Source: Citrus sinensis
Lineage: Eukaryota; Streptophyta; Magnoliopsida; Sapindales; Rutaceae
DNA length: 64,000 nucleotides
NCBI RefSeq assembly: GCF_022201045.2
Contig: NC_068556.1
Location: 23,727,501-23,791,500, forward strand
Direction: 5' to 3'
Below the pieces are notes generated by a model that did not search any database, was not told the DNA's origin, and saw only the letters and a program-made list of their open reading frames with translations. This document shows, in pieces, positions 25,800-37,292 of this stretch. The position numbers and the translations under genes are program-made. Positions within the stretch are counted from its first letter, which is position 1; the number at the start of each line of letters is the position of its first letter.

Positions 25800-26960
25800 T
25801 TTATTGCTTTGAACTACACACGATCTCACACTACACGCACACTCTCTCTCTCCCCAGTCTGGCTTTAAAATCTCTGCAGATATCAGTAGTTACTTCGGAA
25901 AATAAATTGGAAACCCTAACCACCAAAAAATTAGCTGGCATTGATTGAACCGAAGGAGATCCAGAGTCTTCTCTCGATTGTTTGATGTAAGTTGTTTTCG
26001 TTGCTTCGAATATTGATGAAATTTCTTTTTTTTTTTTCAGGGTTCTCTTTGTTTGCTGAGAAAATGTAGTAAAAAAATGGAATTTGAATTGAATACTTTA
26101 GTTTTCTTCACGTGGGTTCTAAAAAATTTGAATTTTGCACCTACTTAAGTTTGGTAAATTTATTGAGTATGCTTGAAATTTGTTAGTTATGGAAGTTAAT
26201 GTAAATAGTCTGCTCTATATTTCCTTGTTTGGTGTGTGAAAGGAGCAACTTTTTTGCTTTTGTTTGAAAAAAAATTCAAGCGTTTTGAGCAGTTGAATTG
26301 ATGAGGTGAATCCAAGGGAATGTGATATTCTAAAATAATGATAAAGACTTGAGTTGATGTGAAAGAAGAGTTAAAACTGATGAAATTCAGGTTAACGGTT
26401 GAGGTCATATGTTTTATATAACTAAGTTCTTGTATGCTTTCTTGTGTAATGTAGAAGGTCTGGTTTTGTAGTTTCTCGTGATGGGAGGTGAACAGTGAGA
26501 TTGAATGTTTGCCCTTTAGAACAAGTCATGGAATGTTAAGCAACGGGGATAAGTGTTGATGTGAATTTAATAGACATAGATACGGCTAAGTCTGAATCAA
26601 TAACTTAAATGGACCTTGCAGCATTAGCCATATAGATGCTACTAGACTATTGGAACAGTTACTTTTTATTGAGAAATTCTGTAAAGATGTTGAAATTCTA
26701 GTTCATTTGTTGAGAATGTATTGATTCAATGGGTTGATGCGGGATGACAGTCATATAATCTTCAAAAGATAACAATGCTTAATTTTCTTTTTTATGAATG
26801 TTACAACTGTGGCATGGGTTATGAAGACAGTAATTGGAACATCAATAATCAGTTCTGTTCAATCAAGTTGCAGATGGCATTTGATGGGTGGAGCACAGTT
26901 TGGCTTCCCTGTTTCTACAGCTTATAATTGCTAATGTTGCCTTAGTTTTGGCTTGTGAAA
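25800..26960 (+). other. Probable 5' UTR exons and UTR intron of the TRM-like gene
   Basis: A CT-rich leader near 25840-25985 runs into a good donor (TTTGAT/GTAAGTTG at about 25986). A matching acceptor (AAGTTGCAG) lies near 26873, leaving a short second leader exon before the start codon at 26961. The roughly 890-base T-rich segment between them has no coding potential. Intron-in-5'-UTR structure is common in this family; here it is inferred from splice sites only. Confidence 0.5.
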
Positions 26961-29900
26961 ATGGGCATCGAGAAAGAAGGTTCAAAAGGCGGAGGAGGTT
27001 ATGTAGGAGGATTCTTTCAGCTGTTTGACTGGACTGCAAAATCTCGAAAGAAGTTGTTCTCTAGCAAGTCAGATTTTCCAGGTACAATCTACTCCACATG
27101 TAATGTCAGTAATGGTCATGTATGTTTTTTTGCAATTTGTTAGTTGTTTGTAAAATCTTTCTTATTGGTTGGTCATTGATATTCTTCATTCTTATCTTAT
27201 CTGTAGAACGTACAAAACAGGGGAAGAAAAGCGATGGAAACCTGCCAATGACACGGGTCCATCTGGTAAGAATATGCTATCATTGATGTTTTTCTTGATG
27301 CTTATGACCCCTGAATAGTTTTATAACGGAGTTTTACAATGGTTGTTTATGTCTCAGGTAGATGAGTATGATACTGCAGCAGGTTCAAGTTTTAAAGGAA
27401 GTAGTGATTATAGTTGTGCTTCATCTGTTACAGATGATGATGGGTATGGTGCTAGAGCCCCTGGGGTAGTAGCCAGGCTTATGGGATTAGATTCCTTGCC
27501 CACATCTTCCGAGCCATATTCTACCCCTCTTTTTGACACCCAATCTTTTCAAGATGCTCACTCCTGCAGGAAAAACATTGACTATTGTTATGACTCCCAA
27601 ATGATGTATTCTGGTAACCTACTCAATAACATGGAAGGCCGTGCCAGGGACTTTGTGGAGTTGAAGTCTCAAAGGATGCTGAGCAGGCCGATAGAGAAGT
27701 TCCAAACTGAAATTTTGCCTCCTAAATCTGCTAAATCAATTCCGATTACCCACCATAAACTTCTGTCACCTATCAAGAGCCATGGCTACATACCAACTAA
27801 GAATGCTGCACATATTATGGAAGCTGCTGCAAAAATTCTTGAGCCTGCCCGCCAAGGAAATAGTAGCAGGACCAAAATGCCTGTTGCTGGGTCTTCGTCA
27901 GCTCCATTGAAAGTCCGGGATCTCAAAGAAAAAGCAGAGGCTGCACAGAAAATGCCACTGGTTTGCTCTTCTGCACCCTTGAAAGTGAGAGATCTTAAAG
28001 AGAAAGTAGAAGCTTTGAATAGAGCATCCAGGGTTGCTGAAACTTCTCGAAGGCCTGTTGAGTCTAATGCTGCCAAATATCTTAAGGGTCAGTCTTTAAA
28101 TAAGAGCTGGAATGGTTCAATAGATACATCATCTTCCCGGGCTTCTGATACCGACGAAGGTACTTCTGATGTAAAGAATAAGGGGAAGTCGATTTCTCTT
28201 GCAATTCAAGCCAAGGTAAATGTCCAGAGAAGAGAAGGTTTAAATTCAAGCAATAACCGAAATCTGGTTACTCAAAAAGAACAGAATGAGGTTAAGTCAA
28301 GCCAGCCTTTCAAGAGCCAGCCAAATATTCAAAAGAATTTGCATAAAAAGTCTTCTGTGCATAATTCTTCTGGAGTGCTTAGGCAGAATAATCAGAAGCA
28401 AAATTGTGCAACGGATAAAGACAAGTTACCCTCAAAACCCGTGGTTTCCAACTTGCAAGGAAGAAAAATGCTGTCCAGGGATTCTTCTACTGTGCGTCAG
28501 AAACCTTTGACTCGAACTGCTGGGAACACCAAAATTGGATCCAGGAAGTTGGACTCCGATGTCATGGATAGTGAAAAGGGAATCCTATATTCCAGCACAA
28601 AGAATGTCCCTAGGAAGAAAAGATCAATTGAGAGGGACATGCATTATGGGAAAGATCAGGCTACTGATCTGTTTGTTAACAAAAATCAGAAGGCATTTCA
28701 ATCTAATCCAGTTACGGAAAAGCATTTTACTTTGGCTGAAGACAGCAGAAAGAAAGGCATGGATGTTGTCTCATTTACATTTACAGCCCCACTTACTCGA
28801 TCAATATCTGGTTCAGAAACATCTTCTCTGGCTAGACAAAAAAATGACAGTCTTTGCATGGACAACCAGGGTAAAAGATTAATGCTTGACTCAGATAGTA
28901 TGAAGTTGTCTTCACTGGGAGCAGATGCTTTGAGTATGCTTTTGGAACAGAAGTTAAGGGAACTAAGTTATCGATCCGAGTCTTCCCTTCATGAATCTTT
29001 CAAAACAGGATCATCTTCCAGTTCTGCGTCAATTATACCAGATCGAGTACCCACTCTTGATGCGATTGGCAGCGGATCTAGGTTCCAAGATAAGGTGAAT
29101 CAATGTGCACAGCGTACTGATAGACAGGGTAACCCTTATGAATCTGAATTTCTATTCACTGCGGCTACAGCACTGGAACCAAAACACAAGTTTCAGGTAC
29201 AGTACACCTCCTTTTCAAATTCTGAGAAATCATATTTCATTTTTTTCTTTCATTGAGTTTATTGGAGTTATCAGTTATTTACTTATTTATTTATTTTTTG
29301 CATCTTTTGGTGTTACAACCTCAGAAATGATCCTTTTAAGAACTCTTCATAAGGACTTTCTATATCGAGTTTGTCTCGTCTGATTTCTCCCAAAACCTTC
29401 CGCTTTAAGAACCTGGTAAAATGTATAAGCTATCTTAAAGGGTCAGTTACTTGGTCAGCTTGTCTGCCCTATTTGTCTCTTTTTCCTTGTGTTTAGTGCG
29501 GGGTTGGCAAGTAAATCTAAAACAAGCTCTTGTTCAGTTAATCAAATTAACTGGGTTTTACTGAGTCCTTTGTAACTTTGTAACTTAAAATTTACACTCG
29601 TTGTGGATGCTGATGCAAGATGTAACATAATCAGGGAGTTGATGAGATGGATGAGTGCAGCACTAACCATTATGATAGCAAACAGTTGCTCGATTGTCGA
29701 CATCCCAGTCCGGTTTCTATACTTGAACCTTCTTTTTCAACAGAAAGTTGCAACTCCTCGGATAGTGTAGATAGTGGCAGTACAGAGGGTAAGACTTATC
29801 AGCCTCAGATATTTTCTTTGTAAAGTTGTTGATCAGTTATATTCAAATTTTAAGAATATGCATACAGGAAATAAGCAGTGTTCATCTGTTCAAGCTCAAG

Positions 29901-30535
29901 ATATTATTGGTTTGAGTTCTTTGAAGAAATTCCACGCATTAGAAGTAGATACGGAGATGTCAGATTCGGCTTCATCTATGTCCATAGGATATGTGGCTAA
30001 AAAGAATGGTAGTGCAATTATGGTGACAGATCTTGCAGGATCAGCCAAGTGGGAACTGGAGTATGTAAAACAGATTCTGTGTAATGTGGAATTGATGTTT
30101 AAGGACTTTGCACTGGGCAGAGCACGGGAGATAATCAATCCTTACCTCTTTGATCTGTTGGAAAATCGAAAACCTGGATTAGAAAGTGATGGTGATGAGT
30201 CTAGGCAAAGCAGGAAGGTATTGTTTGATTGTGTAAGTGAATTCATGGACATAAGATGCAGGCGGTATGTGGGTGGGGGATGCAGAACATGGGCAAAAGG
30301 GGTGGCAATGGTGAGACGAAAAGAGTGGTTAGCCGAAGAAGTGTACAGGGAGATTTCTGGATGGGGAAGCATGGGAGACTGTATGGTGGATGAACTTGTA
30401 GACAAGGACATGAGCAGTCAATATGGGAGATGGCTGGACTTTGAAGTCGATGCATTCGCTCTTGGCGTAGAGGTTGAGGGTCAAATATTTAAGTCGTTGG
30501 TTGATGAAGTGATTGCTGATATCTTGCAATTTTAA
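26961..30535 (+). CDS. TRM/LONGIFOLIA-like protein (DUF3741 + DUF4378)
   Basis: Five coding exons (26961-27081, 27207-27265, 27358-29196, 29635-29788, 29868-30535) close in frame to 946 aa. Domains in order: a conserved N-terminal block (GGFFQLFDWTAKSRKKLFSS, residues about 15-35); the DUF3741 motif VARLMGL at 98-104; a long basic, serine-rich low-complexity middle; and DUF4378 at about 785-940, beginning EYVKQILCNVELMFKDF. This order defines the TON1 Recruiting Motif (TRM) superfamily, whose members bring the TON1-PP2A (TTP) complex to cortical microtubules and affect cell shape and division-plane placement. The middle holds a near-perfect tandem repeat of SAPLKVRDLKEK at about residues 241-252 and 265-276. 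The frame upstream of 26961 has no ATG, so the start is clear. Which TRM subgroup it belongs to cannot be decided by eye; microtubule function is inferred from the family. Confidence 0.88.
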
Positions 30536-30539
30536 AAAG

Positions 30540-31825
30540 CCATTTTGCTTTGATAATTTATACAACTTGCTATGTATGTTGGTCTCATCAAGTTATTGCT
30601 TCAGGGCTTTTTTGTGTGAACTTGAAGGCTTTGTGAATGATCAAGTTTGTTTTTATAAAATTGTAGCAACATGCAATAGTATGGGGTATACAGCCTGTTG
30701 CGCACTAAATTAGAATGTTGACGGAGGTAAAAGGCAAAATAACACGAACTCCAAAAAATAGTGTCTTAGAATTTTTTCTTTTCTTTTTTAACTCTGATTG
30801 CATTTTAATTTTGTGTGAGCATTCGTTTGTGAGCACCTATTTATATTATAAATCTATACACACACACATACATATATATTTTTTATACAAGGGAGCCTAA
30901 TAAAGTTTAGGGCAAAATAAAAGTGGGAAGATGGGTCTCATACATATCATTATATAATTAATAATCAAACCCTTTGGGGGCTCTCAAATATATGAAAGCC
31001 AAGAGGCAAGGAACCTGCAAGTTTGGCCATAGAATCAGCAGCAAAATTAGCTTTATATTATATATGCTTTTATGGTGATTTGCCATCCTCTATTGTATCA
31101 ACTCCTTGATGGTGGTGATAAGAGAAAAATGAGTATTGAGCACCACTTTTCATATCATTGAGTAAAGATGTCTCTCAAATATAAAAATGTATAAATTTCA
31201 ATATATTAGAGTTTTTTTTTTCTTGTTAGTAGTATTTTTATTTTTGTTAGAATGAGAATATCCTTATTAGAATTTTTTTTTATACATATATATAATCATG
31301 CTCAAGTGCAACATCTTTATGCAAAATTCATGCGGAGGGAGTTAAAAAACAAAAAGATATGAGCTTCAATGCACTAAAACTTTAAAAAAAATATACATTA
31401 GAATCTATATTTTTATTATTTTTTAGTTCCATCTATATTTTAATTTCGTGCATATAGCTATGTGTAAGCAATACTAACTATATAATAATTCTTTAGTGTG
31501 AGACATCCTTATTTTAATAAATTGAGGAACACAAATTTCAATACACTAACAAATAAAAAAAATATAATATACAATGTATTGAAATATGTAATTTTTAAAA
31601 AAAGAAAAGAAAAACAAAGATAAAGGTTTCAATATACATTTGAAGACCGCAAATGCACATTGAACGTTTAATAGAACACAACAAATACAAAAATCCAAGC
31701 ATAATACTTATTCAACTCATCAAGCACCATTAGTATTACAAACTTAAACCTTTGTGCATCTCAACTAGGCAAATTGATTACAATATTTTGAAGCTCTACC
31801 ACAAACTTACTAGCTAACAAACAAT
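30540..31825. other. Intergenic region between convergent TRM-like and MYB genes
   Basis: The two genes converge, so this holds both 3' UTRs and polyadenylation signals. It is very AT-rich with CA/TA repeats near 30855-30880. No gene or defined mobile element is seen. Confidence 0.45.
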
Positions 31826-31829
31826 ACAC

Positions 31830-33461
31830 TTATTGACACCCTTCACCATTACCACTATCCCATAACCAACACAATAACTTGTCATCTCCATCCCGTAATT
31901 CACACTGATTATGACACTCAGCACCACCTGCTGCCCAGTCAAAATCAAGCCATTCCTCATCAAAGCCTGAACAATTCATCATTGTTGGATCAAATGTGTA
32001 CAACAGTTCATCCTCATTAGAACCCCAAAAAACGCTTTCCTTTTCAGCACTTTTTGCCATTTTGTCTTGGTCCCTTTTCACTTCGTCTTCTGCACTTGCT
32101 TTTTCCCTGTTAAGGTTACTGTTAACTCGCTTTATTTCACTATCCAGCCACTCGTACGGTCCCAATACTTCACTCTCAATGTCCTTGCTGAGGCACAATC
32201 CACTTGCCTGATCACTACTTGCTTCACCACAGAAAAATTCATCACTTGCCATGCAAGAAACTTGTCCAATGCTGCTCTTATTTTCATCTGCTGTTACTTG
32301 CTGATCAAGTACTTCACTTATGGTTCCCCTTTTAGTTTTAGGCATCCCTATTGATGCCAATGCGAGTTTGTGCTTTTTTGAGTTCACTTTGCTGGTTCTG
32401 CCCTTCCTCTGTTTGCATCCTCCGGCTAACTTGATACCGTTATTACTCAAATCATCACTTGTTAATGGATCATCTGCGGGCCCTGTGAAGCTGAATGTTT
32501 TTCTGCTTAAATGGGAGTTCCAATAATTCTTTATCTCATTGTCTGTTCGGCCTGGTAATTGTGCAGCTATCAAAGACCACCTATAACATTATACAACAAT
32601 AATTAATACATATAAATACATCCAATCATGCAATTAGCGAGTGGATTTTAGAAAATATTTATTGACACTTTCAGAACAAATACTTACTACTAAATAACTA
32701 CACCATTGTTTGCAACAAAAAAAGAAAAAAAGAAAGTATATTAATACTTTATGTGTGTACATATGGCGTGATTTCACAACACCTCATAAACGGCACTGAA
32801 ACTGGGACACTGTCGTTGCCCCCTAAATTATCACTCATCATTATACATATCTACTGCATCACTTTAGCAGTAATATTTGTATTGTATATCCTGTGTCAAC
32901 CCAGTGGCTCAATAGAACTAGAGCCAGTAATAGAATCGACACTCTGTTGCATCATCACCACCCAGCAAATGAGCAAAAATGAAAGCTCCAAATTCAAGCT
33001 AACAAATTACATATTGTGAAGTAAACTCAAGATGAGATTTAGAATATTCCTGATATGCATGCAATTTTCAAAGGCTGCACATACCTGTTACCCAAAGACG
33101 AATGAAGCTTAACAATTGTTTCTTCCTCTTCAGCAGTGATGTTTCCTCTCTTTAGGTCAGCCCTTAAGTAGTTTATCCATCTCAGTCTACAGCTCTTGCC
33201 ACATCTCAACAAACCTTTTGAAAAATGAAAACATACATGTGAATTAGAATTAAAAAACACCTAGAAATTGTACTGCCAAAAAACCTGAAACAAACAGAGC
33301 ATTTTAAAGATTCGAGCCATTTGGATACCTGCATTTTTGGGTAATGATCTCCAAGATCCTTCTCCATTGGCTCGAATGTATTTAGTCAAAATTTCATCTT
33401 CTTCAGCTGTCCATCTTCCTTTCTTTAACCCTATTTTCTCACAACAAGGTGCCCTCCCCAT
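31830..33461 (-). CDS. R2R3-MYB transcription factor, flavonol-regulator (subgroup 7) type
   Basis: Three exons (33329-33461, 33085-33214, 31830-32580), with the classic R2R3-MYB intron positions, close in frame to 337 aa. R2 spans about residues 13-63 and R3 about 66-114, with the expected tryptophans (W17, W37, W57, W89, W108; the first of R3 replaced as usual by a hydrophobic residue). The start [20 protein letters not shown] and the R3 sequence match the MYB12/MYB11/MYB111 clade (subgroup 7), which activates CHS, CHI, F3H and FLS for flavonol synthesis. The bHLH-binding signature of anthocyanin MYBs is absent from R3, as expected for this clade. The subgroup-7 motif (GRTxRSxMK) appears in a degenerate form, [10 protein letters not shown], at 148-157. 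The acidic C-terminus (EWLDFDW) is a likely activation region. It may correspond to the flavonol MYB described in Citrus and grape (MYBF1), but I cannot confirm this. Confidence 0.88.
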
Positions 33462-33727
33462 TGACTCTCTACGTCAAAAAAGACAACAAACACAGAAGCT
33501 CATAGACTTGAAGCTACTTCTAAGTTTGAATGAAATTTGGTGCAGCGAGATTAAATAAAAGAGTGAAAGAGGTGACGAACTTAATTGCACGAGCGGTTGC
33601 TCAAGTTGCCACGACTGTGACTGTGATTTATTTTATTTAATTATTTATCATTAATTTTGATGCCGTGTTCCACTCCAGTCTAGCTCTAGAGTCTGCTGCA
33701 TTGTTGTTTCAAGAGGTGACATTAAAT

Positions 33728-34056
33728 ATCAATGGGCTTCAGTCCAATGGGAGAAGTATTGCACTTACAATATTGAGTGTAATGGTTCGAGTCTTCGTAA
33801 GAGCATTATGTAGGTTCGTTTCAGTTCTTCCTCAATTATCAACTAATTGAGTGGAGACAGTCTCTCCCTTATGAAATGTGAGTGGAGTAGACACCCCTCG
33901 AATATTAGAGAGGGTTTAAAGTATTTGAGCAAGTGCTTCAGTAGGTTAATGTATGGCAGTGGTTCCAATTGTTTAGTACGATTGTAAATATTATAATTGT
34001 AATGTCTGATATAATATCAGTAACAATCTGTGTATAACAGAATTAAAAAAAAAAAA
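33728..34056 (+). mobile_element. SINE retroposon
   Basis: A 329-base element ending in a run of A (about 34045-34056), flanked by a 16-base direct repeat AGAGGTGACATTAAAT at 33712-33727 and 34057-34072. The 5' part contains a perfect RNA polymerase III B-box core, GGTTCGAGTC, at about 33785-33794, with a plausible A-box-like stretch some 40 bases upstream. A poly-A tail, a long target duplication and a tRNA-like promoter together define a tRNA-derived SINE. The near-perfect target duplication suggests a fairly recent insertion. It lies only about 270 bases upstream of the MYB start codon. Confidence 0.88.
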
Positions 34057-34201
34057 AGAGGTGACATTAAATTCACAGCTATGGCTACGTGGGCTATGGG
34101 TTACTATATGTATCTACATACCGACGGTGAGATAATCAATTATTAGCGTGTTTTATTTGTTTTCCACATCATAAATTCAACTCACCATATGTCTTTACAA
34201 T

Positions 34202-35206
34202 TAGGGATGGCAATGGGGAGGAGAGGGGAGAGGACCAATCTCCCCATACCCATCCTCGATATTTTGCATATGTCCCCGTCCCCGTCAAAATTATTTAAGA
34301 GAATCCTCATCCCCTCTCCGAATAATAACAGGGGATCTCCGAGGGTCCCCGATCCCCGAATAACTAATACATTTTTTTTGTTTTCGATTTTGAGTTAATC
34401 ATATTAAAATAAAAAATGCAAATAAAAGTAAAGTTCGAAATATATCTTACATTAATATCCATTACAAAAGTCACATACATTAAATTAGTAAGTAACGCAG
34501 CATGCAATAGATACAAACTATCATGAACAAATTAATAGTCTAATACAAAATTGTTACAAATAAAATCAAATTTAGATTCAAAATTAACTTTTCAATGGTG
34601 GCGTGGGCACTTTATAAATGTGGATTATTCCCTTTACAGCACAATAGTTAAGTCAAAGCAAATCAAGAGCAAATATTAGATTAGATTAGATATTAAAATT
34701 GTGATTTACTGTGGGCAATTATAACATCTAAAAATAAATAAATAATAGATTTAAGATAAATAAAAAATAGATTTAAGTTTAAAATATTTAATGAATATTA
34801 AAATTAAAACAAAAGTTTTGGGCTAATAAAATCTGTCCGGTCTTTTTAATGTCCTAAATAAAAATTTAGGACTTTAATTAGTTAATTAGGCCTAAAAGTT
34901 TAATAATATAAATATTTTGATATTTTTTATTTTTACCAATACTTATAATTTTATAATTCAAATTTTATTATTTATTTACTAGTAATTTTAAAAATAAAAA
35001 TTAAATTAAAAATTAAAATGGGGAAATGGGTAGGGCATGGAGATTCCACCTCATCCCCGTCCCCTCCCCGAATAAGAAATTGGGTAAAAAAATTTTCTCG
35101 TCCCTTCGCCGAATAAGAAATTGGGTATGAAATTATCCTCATACCGTCCCCGAATGGGAAAAATTCCAGAGAGTATCCGTCCCCGTGAGGATTTTTGCCA
35201 TCCCTA
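34202..35206. mobile_element. hAT-superfamily non-autonomous transposon (MITE-like)
   Basis: A 1005-base element with terminal inverted repeats TAGGGATGGCAA and TTGCCATCCCTA and a perfect 8-base target duplication TTTACAAT at 34194-34201 and 35207-35214. An 8-bp duplication with these ends is diagnostic of hAT elements. The subterminal 200 bases on each side are rich in short CCCCGTCCCC/CCCCGAATAA motifs in opposite orientations, the kind of repeats hAT transposases bind. The interior is AT-rich and encodes no transposase. Confidence 0.93.
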
Positions 35207-35214
35207 TTTACAAT

Positions 35215-37290
35215 CAATACTCTTATGAAATGATACTAGAATTTCATCATCCACATTGATCTTTTCATATGTAGTTGTCCTCATTGTATTTTATGGTACA
35301 TTATAACAAGACAAACTCTGATCTCATTTACAAGAGGACATTTTTAGTTTGTAGGAACTATTGGGTTTGAGTGGAGTGCTAGTTAGTTCAAATAATTTAA
35401 TTTAGGGATTTGTTCTAGTTTCTGTTTTTCGGCCCTTCCCTTAAAAAGCTAGATGAGTAGTATAGTTGTTTCAAATTAATTTTTTAACATACTAATACCT
35501 AAAGATTTGAACTCATGTGGCTAACTAAATAAAATTACTTGAAAACTAATAGATTATGTTTTAAAAAATGAATTTATTCTGAGTCAATTTATAAATTTTT
35601 GAACCAATCAATTTTAGATTAGTTAAGGTTTGAATGAAGAAATCAGTCAATTAAACTAATACATATTAGTCCACAATCCTACCGAAATATTTGTTTTTTA
35701 CTGAATATTCAAAGCCATTGTTTTTTTTATTGAGGTGATAAATTTTGAATTTTTTTTTTGAAAGGGATAAATTTTGGATATTGAAAATGAGAGGATTGAG
35801 ATTTTAACTTATCCCACATGGGTGAGAAAAAGACTGAGTTGACGTTAGCCAAAATAATAATAATGGTAAGATCATTGCTTGTCACATTTTAAGGCACGGT
35901 GCCAGTGCCTACTGTTGTGGCTGGTCTACGTGTGATTACTGCAATCACGAGCAGCTTCCAGATCCTAATTAATGATAATCACTCGTATTCGTTCCGTCCC
36001 CAAATGGTGACGTATTGTCAATCGGGATCACACATTCAGCCCTCTCTCAAATATTTTCTTAGGTGAAAAGTTTCAATTTCAATGCATCCCATGGGGAGAA
36101 AGAATGAACCGCTTTTGTATTATCGTCCTTAAATTCAATTTGACCAAAATCATTGAAAGCCACCAGAAATTTAAAATACCTGGAAACCTACAAAATTGAG
36201 TCACTGCAAAGTCCGCTTAGACAGATCAGGGCCCCATTCCATTACCACGCCAGCCTTTCTGTCTACCGAAACTTAGTACGCCAATATTGACTCTTTCGGG
36301 ATTATTCCTCCCCTTATTCTGCTGTATCCGGTAAAGGGGGAGAAAGAAAAAAAAAATCTTTTAAGAAATGACCATAATTCAGTAACATCTCTGGAACTGG
36401 AAGTACTTAAAACGAACTTGGTATGCAGAGAAATATTGAGTATTGAGAGAGAGAGAGAGTAAAATCCTCATTGCTGCGGAAACACTGCCGCTCGCAAAAT
36501 TGTGTCCACTGAATTGTGATGAGAGAGAAAAAAATTCCAGAAACCAAGAACATCTCCAGAATGTCAAAAACCCACTTGCAGTTGCCGCTTGCTGGATGAT
36601 CGATGCCCTCATTGTCAACCATCCATAACCGGGCGTGGTCCAAAATCTCTAAGCTTAGCCTTTCAACAGCCTATGTGCGTGATGTGTTCCTCTTTATTTG
36701 CCTCACCAACCATTCTCCCACGAATAAAATGCACACTACAACTGTCGGCGTGGCTTCTTAGCACTTTGAGTAATCACGGACCACTTATCGACTTATCGTA
36801 ACTACAAATGTAGTAACTTGTTCAATCCTCCATTCTATCATTCGTCATGTTTCTCTATCAAGGGAAAGAAAAAGCACAGATGACAACCTTGCACATCAAA
36901 GGCCTCAGAAACCGAAGCCCTTGTCAGATTAAACTCCTAACTGCTCTTTGAATAATTACAACCCATTTGTACAATGTTTGCTTCTTACAATCATATGGTT
37001 AAATCCCAAAATCTCTGACTAGGCGAAATGATACAACAGCAATACACTTTGGATAAGTACAATGGTAATTAATATTTTCTGATGAATCAGAAAAATGAAA
37101 ATCCTCTATTTTCGGCAAATTTCTACTGAAGAAAAAAAAAATGAAAATCCTCTATTTTCATCAATTTCTACTCAAGGAAGTAGTTTAATTTACATCACTA
37201 TCAGCTGCAGAAAAATTCACTGTTGACGTGATTTCTTTCTATGAGTAAATTATTAACAAAAATGCCTTCGTGTACATCAACAAATTGCAA
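35215..37290. other. Intergenic region upstream of the SINE/hAT pair and downstream of AMSH3
   Basis: No gene recognised. A short GA run lies near 36449-36458, and a tandem pair of about 55 bases (GAAAATCCTCTATTTTC units) at about 37095-37175. The part next to 37290 is likely the 3' UTR of the AMSH3-like gene. Confidence 0.4.
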
Positions 37291-37292
37291 GC

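Noticed and set aside
27786-28076. Minus-strand open frame of 96 codons
   Set aside because: It lies inside the largest exon of the plus-strand TRM-like gene and is a shadow of its repetitive Ser/Lys-rich coding sequence.
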